Translations under genes and position numbers: made by a program
Shown here: positions 1 to 8,063 of the stretch, piece by piece
Layout of the letters: every line of letters begins with the position of its first letter
How positions within the stretch are numbered: position 1 is the stretch's first letter
The notes under the pieces: model-generated
What the model saw: only the letters and a program-made list of their open reading frames with translations
The model's database searches: none
What the model was told of the DNA's origin: nothing
Source of the DNA: Saprospiraceae bacterium
Lineage (GTDB): Bacteria > Bacteroidota > Bacteroidia > Chitinophagales > JAHQVX01
Direction: 5' to 3'
Length of the DNA stretch: 32,067 nt
NCBI GenBank assembly: GCA_019634125.1
Contig: JAHQVX010000085.1
Span: 1-32,067, forward strand

Positions 1-132
1 TCAATTCGAGTTGGTCACCGAGATATTATTCCTCCAAGCGATGAAGACGTAAACGATTTTTATTACATAGATATATGGCCAACTGATGAACCTCCAAGCA
101 CAGTTAAAGACAATGGTGTCTTAGAACAATAA
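1..132 (+). CDS. 3' end of a gene cut by the window edge
   Basis: Frame 1 is open from the first base to a TAA at 130-132 and encodes 43 residues ending in KDNGVLEQ. The start lies outside the window. The tail is acidic and proline-containing (IPPSDEDVNDF, WPTDEPPS), shows no membrane segment, and matches no family I recognise. It ends just before the first REP copy, so the REP lies in the 3' flank of this gene. It could be an intact gene end or a remnant; the short visible length prevents a decision. Confidence 0.45.
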   Translation, partial: SIRVGHRDIIPPSDEDVNDFYYIDIWPTDEPPSTVKDNGVLEQ

Positions 133-150
133 CCAAACGCCAGATCCGAG

Positions 151-220
151 AATTAAATTATTTTTTATGCACTGCAAGTGCTCGTCTCCTTCAACGCGCA
201 CTGAAAGTGCGCGTGATTAA
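151..220 (+). repeat. REP element copy 1 (two-hairpin unit)
   Basis: Two hairpins lie in tandem. The first is GCACT-GCA-AGTGC at 169-181. The second is a perfect 9-bp stem, ACGCGCACT-GAA-AGTGCGCGT, at 194-214. The unit starts with an AT-rich ATTAA/T-run and ends with GATTAAG. The same unit recurs in the same orientation at 991-1056 and inverted at 349-397, around the RAYT gene. Paired hairpins next to a RAYT are the standard arrangement of REP/BIME elements mobilised by this transposase family. Confidence 0.85.
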
Positions 221-342
221 GAGGAGCATATGAAGTTACTTTTAGTTATCCAATTATTGGTGACGGGATAGGTTATTCAGAGGAAATAAAAAGCATATGC
301 AACTTCTTAATTGATTATAAGTTTTTGGTGGGAAAAGAATAA
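217..342 (+). pseudogene. Orphan C-terminal coding fragment between REP copies
   Basis: After the stop at 214-216 one frame stays open to a TAA at 340-342 and reads like ordinary protein (AYEVTFSYPIIGDG, then IKSICNFLIDYKFLVGKE). It has no usable start and begins inside the end of REP copy 1, so it looks like the 3' tail of a gene whose 5' part was lost. Another frame offers ATG at 231 after an AGGAG-like sequence, with a signal-peptide-like start, but it stops after 13 codons. That would fit a frameshifted remnant of one small secreted protein. The function is unknown and the coding claim is tentative. Confidence 0.35.
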
Positions 343-348
343 TTTATT

Positions 349-397
349 GCACGCACTTTCAGTGCGCTGCTTAATGAGTTATGCACTTGTAGTGCAT
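349..397 (-). repeat. REP element copy 2, inverted
   Basis: This is the reverse-orientation counterpart of copies 1 and 3. It has hairpin CGCACT-TTC-AGTGCG at 352-366, then CTTAAT-like spacer sequence, then a 7-bp hairpin ATGCACT-TGT-AGTGCAT at 381-397. It lies just downstream of the RAYT stop codon. With copy 3 upstream of RAYT it forms an inverted pair enclosing the transposase gene. The stems have diverged slightly in length and loop from the other two copies, while the stem sequences are kept. Confidence 0.82.
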
Positions 398-426
398 TGA
401 ATTCATCGAACAATTAGTACTATAAA

Positions 427-978
427 TTACAAAATCACCTCCACATCCAACAAGCCCTTTCCCCCTGCATAGTCTATTGCTGAAGAATACAAATAATGTT
501 CTGGCTCAGACACAAATCCAGCCTTGACAGGATTAGCATGGATGTAGGTAAGCTTTTGATCGATCCAGTTATTATCATGGTAAGCTAATTCAATAGGGTG
601 AAGGCCATCTTGCCAGACTTTGTACTTTTTACCTCGCTGAGTTCGTTGTGCTTCAAACGAAAATTTGTCTAACAACCAATCCCGTCGACTTTCCTTTACC
701 GATTTAACGGCATTTACTAGCTCTTTGGAAGTATGGGCTTTCAAATGTTGTAGTGTTTTATTCAACGGCTCGACTTCATTAGATAAAATAGCATGAAAAT
801 GATTGGTCATAATAACCCACGCATATACGTTCAATCCTTTTTTTTGTTGGGCATATCTAAAACTGTCGACTAAAATTTCTCGGTAAACTGTACGTGTAAA
901 TAAATCAATCCATCCCACTATAGTAGAAGTAACGAAATACATGTGTGCTTTGCTTCGAATTTTGTATTTTTCAGACAC
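427..978 (-). CDS. REP-associated tyrosine transposase (RAYT, Y1/IS200-like)
   Basis: The 183-residue protein has the Y1 transposase layout. An N-terminal MSEKYKIR...YFVTSTIV strand pair leads to the HUH motif in MTNHFHAI (H60, H62), then a helical region, then the catalytic tyrosine in LTYIHANPVKAGFV (Y145). The KAGFV...YLYSSAIDYAG tail is typical of RAYTs in this phylum. By family knowledge it nicks single-stranded DNA at REP hairpins through a 5'-phosphotyrosine link. The start codon is GTG at 976-978; there is no better start upstream, because TAA follows nine codons back, and the alternative ATG at codon 13 would cut the first strand. The gene is framed by REP copies 2 and 3 in inverted orientation and has no accessory gene. 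All catalytic residues are present, so it is probably functional. Confidence 0.93.
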   Translation of the reverse strand: MSEKYKIRSKAHMYFVTSTIVGWIDLFTRTVYREILVDSFRYAQQKKGLNVYAWVIMTNHFHAILSNEVEPLNKTLQHLKAHTSKELVNAVKSVKESRRDWLLDKFSFEAQRTQRGKKYKVWQDGLHPIELAYHDNNWIDQKLTYIHANPVKAGFVSEPEHYLYSSAIDYAGGKGLLDVEVIL

Positions 979-990
979 ATGCCAAATGTA

Positions 991-1056
991 ATTAATTTTT
1001 TATGCACTGCAAGTGCTTATCTCGTTCCACGCGCACTGAAAGTGCGCGCGATTAAG
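991..1056 (+). repeat. REP element copy 3
   Basis: It repeats copy 1 in direct orientation: a T-run, hairpin GCACT-GCA-AGTGC at 1004-1016, a pyrimidine-rich spacer, a perfect 8-bp hairpin CGCGCACT-GAA-AGTGCGCG at 1030-1048, and then GATTAAG. It lies directly upstream of the RAYT start codon, where it could act as transposase substrate, as a regulator of RAYT expression, or both. Confidence 0.85.
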
Positions 1057-1174
1057 TGCAAAAGTTGCATCGATGCTAGTTCAAAATGCTGTTACAAAAA
1101 CATACGTAAATCCTGATACCAAACGGAGGTGGAAGGTTTCTATTTCATTAAACTACGGAAGAAAACTCAAATGA
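1040..1174 (+). pseudogene. Orphan 3' gene tail coupled to the next gene
   Basis: One frame is open from inside REP copy 3 to a TGA at 1172-1174, reading VQNAVTKTYVNPDTKRRWKV and then SISLNYGRKLK. The alternating hydrophobic/polar end in SISLNYGRK resembles the last beta-strand of an outer-membrane barrel, but this is only a resemblance. The stop overlaps the ATG of the next gene (ATGA at 1171-1174), the usual sign of translational coupling, so the fragment was probably the end of a longer upstream gene in an operon before the REP replaced or displaced its 5' part. An intact ORF from ATG 1073 (33 codons) is possible but less likely. Confidence 0.4.
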
Positions 1175-1659
1175 AAAACTGGATATTAATAATAGCTCTA
1201 ATCAATTTCCCAAGTTTCTTTTATGGACAAGATAAACTTGGATTTGAAGACAATTACGCAATTGAGTTTAAGACTGAAGCTATCGTCTATAAAGGGGATT
1301 GTGATTGTTCTTTCCCTAAAAAGAGTAAGTGCATTATGCTCAAAATAGATATTGAAGAAGTGCTTTTCGCTGTTGATGATGATTCTTATTACACTACCGA
1401 GGAAATCATGGAAAATATTAAGTTCCTAATTATTGACGAAGAATACTTATTTGATGTAATCGGAAAAGACACATACACAGCATATGTAAATAATAGCTCC
1501 ATAGAGTACCTCCTCAAGTATAATCGCAAAGCTCCAAATGAAGTTGAGAATGATACTCGAATAGCCTTTGGTTACGCTGATTGCAAGCGCAATAGAAAAC
1601 AAAAAAAGCTGAAAAAAAAGCTTACAGACCTTATTGATCTCAATCGTCTTATTGATTAA
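1171..1659 (+). CDS. Secreted protein of unknown function
   Basis: I start this gene at ATG 1171 rather than 1129. The resulting N-terminus MKNWILIIALINFPSFFYGQ is a clear signal peptide ending at a Gln-type cleavage site, whereas the longer ORF places charged residues before it. The mature part (about 142 residues) has a cysteine cluster near its start (DCDCSFPKKSKC), an acidic middle (DDDSYYTTEE) and a very lysine-rich segment near the end (RKQKKLKKKL), with another Cys in YADCKR. The ATG overlaps the stop of the preceding orphan fragment by 4 nt. The gene converges on hemB with a 33-bp gap. I do not recognise the family. The DCDC..SKC cluster could form disulphides after export. Confidence 0.7.
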   Translation: MKNWILIIALINFPSFFYGQDKLGFEDNYAIEFKTEAIVYKGDCDCSFPKKSKCIMLKIDIEEVLFAVDDDSYYTTEEIMENIKFLIIDEEYLFDVIGKDTYTAYVNNSSIEYLLKYNRKAPNEVENDTRIAFGYADCKRNRKQKKLKKKLTDLIDLNRLID

Positions 1660-1692
1660 ATTGAACCTGAAGATTAATGATCCTGTGCGTTT

Positions 1693-2670
<978 letters not shown>

Positions 2671-2677
2671 TTAGTTT

Positions 2678-2717
2678 ACAGTTTTAAGTAGACAGTCTAC
2701 AGTTCTAAGTATACAGT
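2678..2717 (+). repeat. Left terminal repeat of the S23 cassette (two tandem 19-bp units)
   Basis: Two direct units with a 21-bp period, ACAGTTTTAAGTAGACAGT (2678-2696) and ACAGTTCTAAGTATACAGT (2699-2717), agree at 17 of 19 positions. The inner unit overlaps the stop codon of the S23 ORF by one base. The reverse complement of the inner unit recurs on the other side of the ORF with 18 of 19 matches. The repeat fills most of the gap between the S23 ORF and the hemB start. Confidence 0.85.
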
Positions 2718-3082
2718 TAGAAATTTGACGAGGATTTTATTTTTCTAATGAGAGCCGCCAGCATTTTTTTAATCTCTTCAGCTAGTTGTAGGCACTCTTG
2801 AATGGCATCTTGGTTAGCGTATCCTAATTCCTTTGATAAGAACAATAAGTAATGGGACTCATGAGCTGAGCCGGAAGCAATATATAGGAATCGAACAAAT
2901 TCTTTATTCGTTTCTCTACCTGCTCCTTCAGAAATATTTGTTGGAATAGATGTAGCTGCACGTCTTAATTGAGCGATTAGATTAAATTTTTCCGAGTCAG
3001 GAAAAGACTTAGTTAGTTGATATACTTGTAAGGCAAAATCATGCGATTTCTCCCAAACTTTATATTTTCTGTAATCAACCAT
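2717..3082 (-). CDS. Four-helix-bundle protein, S23/23S rRNA intervening-sequence family
   Basis: The 121-residue protein carries the hallmark sequence of the S23/IVP family: YRKYKVWEKSHDFALQVYQL at the start, RRAATSIPTNISEGAGR in the middle, and the FVRFLYIASGSAHE segment followed by a C-terminal helix. Members form pentamers of four-helix bundles; the family was first seen inside 23S rRNA intervening sequences and includes the Avd accessory protein of diversity-generating retroelements. No reverse transcriptase or variable repeat is present here. The ORF lies between hemF and hemB and is bounded exactly by inverted repeats: the 3' one touches its ATG, the other its stop. It has no visible Shine-Dalgarno. 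Its cellular role is unknown; a nucleic-acid-binding role is family inference. Confidence 0.93.
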   Translation of the reverse strand: MVDYRKYKVWEKSHDFALQVYQLTKSFPDSEKFNLIAQLRRAATSIPTNISEGAGRETNKEFVRFLYIASGSAHESHYLLFLSKELGYANQDAIQECLQLAEEIKKMLAALIRKIKSSSNF

Positions 3083-3101
3083 ACTGTATACTTACAACTG
3101 T
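3083..3101 (-). repeat. Right terminal inverted repeat of the S23 cassette
   Basis: Read on the minus strand this is ACAGTTGTAAGTATACAGT, matching the left inner unit at 18 of 19 positions in inverted orientation. It abuts the ATG of the S23 ORF with no gap. A weaker extension (GTTAACAGTAC) continues outward to 3112 and includes the TAA stop of hemF, so the repeat is placed between the hemF stop and the S23 start. Confidence 0.85.
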
Positions 3102-3107
3102 GTACTG

Positions 3108-4031
3108 TTAACTCTTGAATTCTTTCTCAACTATCCATTCTTTCGGAGCAACTAATACGTTCATTAGCTTCTCTTCTTCGGGCCCGAAGGCTTTCAAATT
3201 GTAATCCCATCTTACTTGAGGGGGCAGGCTCATTAAAATACTTTCAATACGTCCATTGGTTTTTAGACCGAATAAGGTGCCTCTATCGTGAATGAGGTTA
3301 AATTCAACATATCGTCCTCGTCGAATTTCTTGCCAATACCGGTTTTGAGCGTTGAAGGGTAAATCTTTTCGCTTTTCTAAGATGGGCAAATAAGCTGGCA
3401 GAAAGGAATCTCCGACTTCGGTTACGAAATCGTACCATTGATCGTGTGAAAGGCCGTCATTTCCATCTTTAAGGTAATCGAAAAAGAGTCCGCCAATTCC
3501 TCGAGCTTCGTTTCTATGGCTATTATGGAAGTAGTCGTCGCACCACTTTTTGTAGTTGGTATAGAAGTCTGAATGGTGTTTGTCGCACGCATTTTTACAG
3601 ACTTGGTGCCAATGTTGGGCGTCTTCTTCGAAGAGGTAGTACGGGGTTAAGTCTAATCCGCCACCAAACCAAGCGTCGATTTTTTTGCCTTCGGCATTAT
3701 ACATCTCAAAGTAGCGCCAATTGGCATGACTGGTTGGGGCGAAAGGGTTTTTGGGATGGAGGACGAGTGAAATGCCACATGCAAAGAAGTTGGCTTCTTC
3801 TACGCCAAATTTTTGCTTCATGAGCTCGGGCAGTTGGCCGTGAACGATGGAGGTATTTACGCCGCCTTTCTCTAATACATTCCCGTTAGTAATGACGCGT
3901 GTTTTACCTCCGCCTCCACCTGGTCGTTCCCAGGCGTCTTCTACAAATTTGGCTTTGCCGTCGATGCGTTCCAGTTCCGCACAAATCGTATTTTGCAGCT
4001 CATGGATGTATGAGACAAAGCGCTCTTTCAT
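3108..4031 (-). CDS. hemF: Oxygen-dependent coproporphyrinogen III oxidase
   Basis: The 307-residue protein matches HemF throughout: a Gly-rich RPGGGGGKTRV segment near residue 40, the signature NWRYFEMYNA, the conserved block WFGGGLDLTPYYLFEEDAQHWH near 120-145, and RGRYVEFNLIHDRGTLFGL...MSLPPQVRW near the C-terminus. It oxidatively decarboxylates coproporphyrinogen III to protoporphyrinogen IX using O2, which implies an aerobic or microaerobic life. It starts 2 nt after the hemE stop, consistent with co-transcription. The extreme C-terminus (VEKEFKS) is the part next to the inserted repeats and its TAA lies in the repeat extension, so the last residues may have been altered by that insertion. 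Confidence 0.97.
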   Translation of the reverse strand: MKERFVSYIHELQNTICAELERIDGKAKFVEDAWERPGGGGGKTRVITNGNVLEKGGVNTSIVHGQLPELMKQKFGVEEANFFACGISLVLHPKNPFAPTSHANWRYFEMYNAEGKKIDAWFGGGLDLTPYYLFEEDAQHWHQVCKNACDKHHSDFYTNYKKWCDDYFHNSHRNEARGIGGLFFDYLKDGNDGLSHDQWYDFVTEVGDSFLPAYLPILEKRKDLPFNAQNRYWQEIRRGRYVEFNLIHDRGTLFGLKTNGRIESILMSLPPQVRWDYNLKAFGPEEEKLMNVLVAPKEWIVEKEFKS

Positions 4032-4033
4032 AA

Positions 4034-5068
4034 TTAGGCTTTATAGTTTTTTACGGCATCTACAAAGGCTTTCGCGTGCGGTACAGGTATATTCGGGATG
4101 ATTCCGTGGCCGAGATTGGCAATAAATCGGTCTTTACCGAAGCCATCGATCATTTCTTTGGTCAGTCGTTCAATTTCTGGGATAGGCGAAAGGAGGCGGA
4201 TCGGATCAAAATTCCCCTGAAGGGTAATTTTGTCCCCGGCTAATTCCCGCGCTGTTTTTGGCGCAATTGTCCAATCTACACCAATAGCCTGCGCACCCGA
4301 GTTCGTATACGAATCGTAGGCAAACCAACACCCTTTGCCAAAAACAATAACCGGAGCGCCTTCCACCTCATCAATAATCTGCTGAATATAATTCATGGAA
4401 TAGGCTTGGTAATCTACTGGACCAAGTAGTCCACCCCAGCTATCAAAAATTTGCACTGCAGCCACACCTGCTTTAATTTGCTCGTTTAGGTAGCCAATAG
4501 TGACATTGGTAATGGCTTGCAGGAGTTGGTGCGCCGCTTTAGGGTGTTCAAAGCAAAAGCCTTTGGCTTTTGCGAAGTTCTTCGAGCCCTGGCCTTCCAC
4601 CATATAACATAAGATCGTCCATGGACTGCCGGCGAAGCCAAGCAGCGGCACGCGGTTGTCCAAGGCCTTCACCGTAGCTTTAATAGCATCGTATACATAC
4701 TGCATATCGGCTACTGCGCCAGATTCTGTTAGGCGAGCTAAGTCGGCCGGCGATTGAATATGATCGGGAATCCACGGCCCTTTTCCTGGCACCATTTGCA
4801 CATCTAAGCCCAGTGCCTTAGGCACTGTGAGGATGTCGGAGAAAAGGATAGCTGCATCTACACCCACAATATCGATGGGTTGAATGGTGATTTCCGCGGC
4901 GAGATCGGGCGTTTGGATCCGTGTGAAGAAATCGTATTTCTTACGCAGTACCATGTACTCTGGAAGGTAGCGGCCTGCTTGGCGCATCATCCATACCGGC
5001 GGTCGTTCTACGGTTTCTCCGTTCAGTGCTCGGAGGATTAAGTCGTTTTTATAAGTAGTTTGGGCCAT
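4034..5068 (-). CDS. hemE: Uroporphyrinogen decarboxylase
   Basis: The 344-residue protein has all HemE blocks: the substrate-binding [16 protein letters not shown] at residues 22-37, the catalytic Asp in [32 protein letters not shown] in the middle, and [19 protein letters not shown] near the C-terminus. It removes four acetate carboxylates from uroporphyrinogen III to give coproporphyrinogen III. The gene is 2 nt from both hemD and hemF, so the three are clearly one transcription unit. A 7-bp hairpin in the PKALG codons (4811-4827) is within chance expectation for this length. Confidence 0.98.
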   Translation of the reverse strand: MAQTTYKNDLILRALNGETVERPPVWMMRQAGRYLPEYMVLRKKYDFFTRIQTPDLAAEITIQPIDIVGVDAAILFSDILTVPKALGLDVQMVPGKGPWIPDHIQSPADLARLTESGAVADMQYVYDAIKATVKALDNRVPLLGFAGSPWTILCYMVEGQGSKNFAKAKGFCFEHPKAAHQLLQAITNVTIGYLNEQIKAGVAAVQIFDSWGGLLGPVDYQAYSMNYIQQIIDEVEGAPVIVFGKGCWFAYDSYTNSGAQAIGVDWTIAPKTARELAGDKITLQGNFDPIRLLSPIPEIERLTKEMIDGFGKDRFIANLGHGIIPNIPVPHAKAFVDAVKNYKA

Positions 5069-5070
5069 TA

Positions 5071-5751
5071 CTAGGCTTTATAGTAGTAATAAATAGTTTT
5101 TAATAAGTCGTCGATACTTGGCTCTGCCGCTACGATTGGCTTAACATCTAGTAGCCGCTCCGCGGCTGCTTTGGTCGTGTTGCCAATCACGAATACTTCT
5201 TGATCGGTTATTCGATTGAGCTGGGCAAATCCTTGCACGGCACTTGGGCTGGCAAATGCAATGCCTTCGAAGGCATTCATATTTACCACCTTATGTAATA
5301 TTTTGGTTTGGTAGACTTGGTGCTCGGCGACTTTTATGCCACCAGCAGTTAGGATGTCGGTAAATGTGTCTTGGGTTAAATTGCCTTTGAAAAAGGCAAT
5401 GCGTTCCATATCGGTGGTTAAGATATGTTCGGCCAAGCTTTTGGCGTCGGTTCCAGCATACTGAAATTGAAGGTTGAGTTGCTGAATAATTTCTGTAGAG
5501 CGTGGGCTAATGGCAAAGACTTTTTCGGGAATGAGTCGCTTGTCGATATCGTCGAAGTGGGTGCTGATGTAATTGGCTGCGTTCGCGCTTGTAAATGCCC
5601 AAGCGTCGCATTCGTGGAGCTCTACGAGGTCGTATTCGTAGGTGATTTTGATGAAGGGCTCCACGGCGATGTCTAAGCCCATAGCACCAGGCGAAGCCTG
5701 GTGCTTTTTACTCAACGGTCGAGTGAATAATATTTTAGCCTTCTGCTCCAC
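5071..5751 (-). CDS. hemD: Uroporphyrinogen-III synthase
   Basis: The protein begins [10 protein letters not shown] and shows the loose HemD pattern: [11 protein letters not shown] near residue 80, [11 protein letters not shown], a hinge, then [17 protein letters not shown] and [10 protein letters not shown] near the C-terminus. It cyclises hydroxymethylbilane to uroporphyrinogen III. HemD is poorly conserved, so position between hemC and hemE adds weight. I take the GTG at 5751 (17-nt overlap with hemC). The track ORF starts at TTG 5817, which would add 22 residues encoded inside hemC without family homology; TTG 5766 is another option. The codons for HQASPGA, close to the N-terminus, form a perfect 10-bp hairpin and may be an inserted palindrome. 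Confidence 0.9.
   Translation of the reverse strand: MEQKAKILFTRPLSKKHQASPGAMGLDIAVEPFIKITYEYDLVELHECDAWAFTSANAANYISTHFDDIDKRLIPEKVFAISPRSTEIIQQLNLQFQYAGTDAKSLAEHILTTDMERIAFFKGNLTQDTFTDILTAGGIKVAEHQVYQTKILHKVVNMNAFEGIAFASPSAVQGFAQLNRITDQEVFVIGNTTKAAAERLLDVKPIVAAEPSIDDLLKTIYYYYKA
5683..5705. repeat. Perfect palindrome in hemD (10-bp stem, GAA loop)
   Basis: AGCACCAGGC, loop GAA, then its exact complement. It lies in the variable stretch right after the N-terminal TRPLS strand of HemD and encodes HQASPGA. The loop is the same GAA found in the strong REP hairpins of this window, and the stem also ends in a CAC/GTG-rich base, but the stem sequence is not a REP copy. Confidence 0.8.
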
Positions 5752-6661
5752 GATCGATCTTTTCAATAATTGCTTTCGCCCCTTTTGCCACAGCCATTTC
5801 ATAGGCGCGTTCACCAATATCTCCAGCTTCCGAAACTACTTCCGAAAGGGTGAAGCTCACTTCTTCTTTCCCGTCTGGACTGTGAACAGCTACCTCAAAG
5901 TGCATAATATCATCTTCAATTCTGCCGTAAGCACCAATTGGCGATATACATCCACCTTCCATAAGCCTCAAGAAAATGCGTTCTTGCTCTGCTGCTAAAG
6001 CAGAAAGCGAATGGTTGATGCTCAATAAGAGTTCTTTTATTGCGGCATCTGATTTCCGGGCTGCCACGGCCACAACACCTTGAGCAGGCGAAGGCACAAA
6101 GAAACTTGGATAAGCGATGTGTTCGGGCTCAATGCCTAATCGCTTTAATCCAGCGGAGGCAAATACAGCGCCATCCCAATCGCTTTTCTTCAGCTTGTCT
6201 AGCCGAGTAGGCACATTCCCGCGTAATCCAACAACATGTAAATCAGGGAAGTGGTTGAGTAATTGGGCTTTCCGACGAACACTGCCTGTAGCCACCGTGC
6301 CTTTATATTGTTTATTGGTGAGGAAGTCTACCTTGTGTAAGCCCACTAGGGCATCCCTTGGATCTTCACGTTCTAGGTAAGCGACCAATTCCAACTCCTC
6401 ATGAAGTTGAGAGGGCAAGTCTTTACACGAATGAACTGCAACATCTATCTCGTCGTTCAACAACGCATCGTCTAATGCTTTGGTAAATAATCCAGTGATA
6501 CCAATGCTATGCAAGGGCTGACTTTGATTGAGATCGCCATGGCTTTTAATGAAAACGATTTCGCTTCGAACTTTTTGCTTCGCGAGTTGACGCTGAACTT
6601 CTTCGGCTTGCCAAGTAGCTAGGGCACTGTCTCTACTACCAATTCGTAATTTTTCTGCCAT
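5735..6661 (-). CDS. hemC: Hydroxymethylbilane synthase (porphobilinogen deaminase)
   Basis: The 308-residue protein starts LRIGSRDSALATWQA, has the catalytic Asp in HSCKDLPSQL (D81), the substrate Arg cluster TGSVRRKAQL and GLRGNVPTRLDKL, and the cofactor cysteine in EGGCISPIGAYG (C238), which carries the dipyrromethane. It polymerises four porphobilinogens to hydroxymethylbilane. It begins 4 nt downstream of the hemA stop and its end overlaps hemD, a compact hemA-hemC-hemD arrangement common in Bacteroidota. Confidence 0.98.
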   Translation of the reverse strand: MAEKLRIGSRDSALATWQAEEVQRQLAKQKVRSEIVFIKSHGDLNQSQPLHSIGITGLFTKALDDALLNDEIDVAVHSCKDLPSQLHEELELVAYLEREDPRDALVGLHKVDFLTNKQYKGTVATGSVRRKAQLLNHFPDLHVVGLRGNVPTRLDKLKKSDWDGAVFASAGLKRLGIEPEHIAYPSFFVPSPAQGVVAVAARKSDAAIKELLLSINHSLSALAAEQERIFLRLMEGGCISPIGAYGRIEDDIMHFEVAVHSPDGKEEVSFTLSEVVSEAGDIGERAYEMAVAKGAKAIIEKIDRGAEG

Positions 6662-6665
6662 AGAA

Positions 6666-7904
6666 TTAGTTGTTGTCTAATTCGAAAATCTCTTGCATTG
6701 CAGTAATTGCAGTTCCGTTGTTCTTTTTGGCGTGTTTGATGAACTGTGTAGTGATTTTTTGAATCAGTTTTTCAGAAACTTCTTCAATCTCTTCTTTCGC
6801 CAAATCTGGATTCTTCTTCTGTAAGCGTTGAATTTCAATGGCTTTGAAGCTGTGTAGCTTTTCTTTTAATGCGTTGATGGTTGGCGACATATCTCTTTCT
6901 GCAATCCAGTTGTAGAAGGTGGCTAATTCTTCGTCGATAATCGCTTGAGCGGCTGGAATACTTGCTTTTCGCGCTTTGAAGGTAGCCGACTGTTGGTCTT
7001 TCAATACATCGAGGTTGACCAAGCGCAATCCGTTGTACGCTTCTAAATCTCGGGCAATGCTTCGAGGCATAGAAAGGTCTACAAAAACTTTTGTGCTCAA
7101 CGCCATATCGCCCAAAAATGCTTGGGTGAAAATCGGTTGATCTACAGCAGCTGTTGAAATCAGGAAATCGCAGTCTTGAATGAGCGTTTTTAAATCGGCT
7201 TCGTCTGCAAATTCAACAGCATATTTTTCGGCCAATTGTTGGGCTCTCGAAGCGGTTCGGTTCGCCACAAATACCATATTGCCATCCATGAGTTTAGACA
7301 GCTTCCGAACAACGGCACTGCCCATTTTCCCTGCGCCATAGACTACGGCTTTTTTCCCTTCAAGGCCACCGAATTCATTGTCTACGTATTGAATCCCGGC
7401 GTAGGCCATAGAGGCTACCCCAGAACTGAGTTTCGTTTCATTTTTAACGCGTTTACTCACTTTCAATAAGGTGTCAATCAACCGCGTGATTTTTCCATTG
7501 GATAAACCATCATCCACGGCTTTTTGATAAGCCGATTTCAACTGACCAATAATTTGGAAGTCGCCCAAGATTTGGGAGTCTAAACCGTTTCCAACCTTGA
7601 ATAGATAGTCGACCGCTTCAGTACCCGCGTAAGAAAAGGCATACTTGTCGAACATGGTTGTTGTGGCTTGGCTATTGGCTTTCCAAGTATTAACTACTTC
7701 TACAGGCTGGGAAGTGATACAGTAAATTTCTGTTCGGTTGCAAGTGCTCAATACAAAACCGCCTTTCACGAAAGGCTTCATCGCTTTATGAAGTTGCGTT
7801 GTAGACGTTTCGTTGAGGGTGAACGCCTCACGTACTTCTACAGGAGCCTTGTGGTGACTTATTCCAAATACAAAAAAGTGGTTGATGTTCTGATTGGTTG
7901 CCAT
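6666..7904 (-). CDS. hemA: Glutamyl-tRNA reductase
   Basis: The 412-residue protein has FGISHHKAPVEVREAF at residues 13-28, the nucleophile C55 in LSTCNRTEIYC, the GNGLDSQILGDFQIIGQ segment, the NADPH-binding GAGKMGSAVV near 190, and a C-terminal dimerisation helix bundle. It reduces glutamyl-tRNA(Glu) to glutamate-1-semialdehyde, the first committed step of the C5 haem route. It is the first gene of the hem operon. A TATTTTTG box lies 11 nt before its ATG, so expression of the whole cluster is probably set here. The next enzyme, hemL, is not in the window. Confidence 0.98.
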   Translation of the reverse strand: MATNQNINHFFVFGISHHKAPVEVREAFTLNETSTTQLHKAMKPFVKGGFVLSTCNRTEIYCITSQPVEVVNTWKANSQATTTMFDKYAFSYAGTEAVDYLFKVGNGLDSQILGDFQIIGQLKSAYQKAVDDGLSNGKITRLIDTLLKVSKRVKNETKLSSGVASMAYAGIQYVDNEFGGLEGKKAVVYGAGKMGSAVVRKLSKLMDGNMVFVANRTASRAQQLAEKYAVEFADEADLKTLIQDCDFLISTAAVDQPIFTQAFLGDMALSTKVFVDLSMPRSIARDLEAYNGLRLVNLDVLKDQQSATFKARKASIPAAQAIIDEELATFYNWIAERDMSPTINALKEKLHSFKAIEIQRLQKKNPDLAKEEIEEVSEKLIQKITTQFIKHAKKNNGTAITAMQEIFELDNN

Positions 7905-7915
7905 AAAATCGAGGC

Positions 7916-7923
7916 CAAAAATA
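7916..7923 (-). promoter_or_regulatory. Likely promoter -7 box of the hem operon
   Basis: On the minus strand TATTTTTG fits the Bacteroidota sigma-70 consensus TAnnTTTG. It lies 11 nt before the hemA ATG, with a TTTTC about 19 nt further upstream as a weak -33 element. The leader would be only a few nucleotides long. Confidence 0.45.
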
Positions 7924-8063
7924 GTTGAGGGCGTAGCGACTAGAAAACGCTATGTTAGATTCTTTCTAAATAAGGCTGTTGAGCTGGGCTTCATGAGCCA
8001 ATCGTGCAGAAAATGAGGGGGTTGCGTGCCCTATTCCACTTCGGAATGACATTTTTATGACAA

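Noticed and set aside
151-1056. CRISPR array from repeated palindromic units near position 1000
   Set aside because: Only three copies, mixed orientation, irregular spacing, and a RAYT gene between them; no cas genes.
2717-3082. Diversity-generating retroelement suggested by the Avd-like S23 ORF
   Set aside because: No reverse transcriptase, template repeat or variable repeat is present on either side.
4811-4827. Hairpin CAGTGCC/GGCACTG in hemE
   Set aside because: A 7-bp stem over conserved PKALG codons is within chance expectation.
8021-8060. Possible dispersed intergenic repeat (GTCATTCCGAAGTGGAAT) after hflX
   Set aside because: It resembles repeats common in Bacteroidota gaps, but only one copy is present in the window, so it cannot be called a repeat from this sequence.
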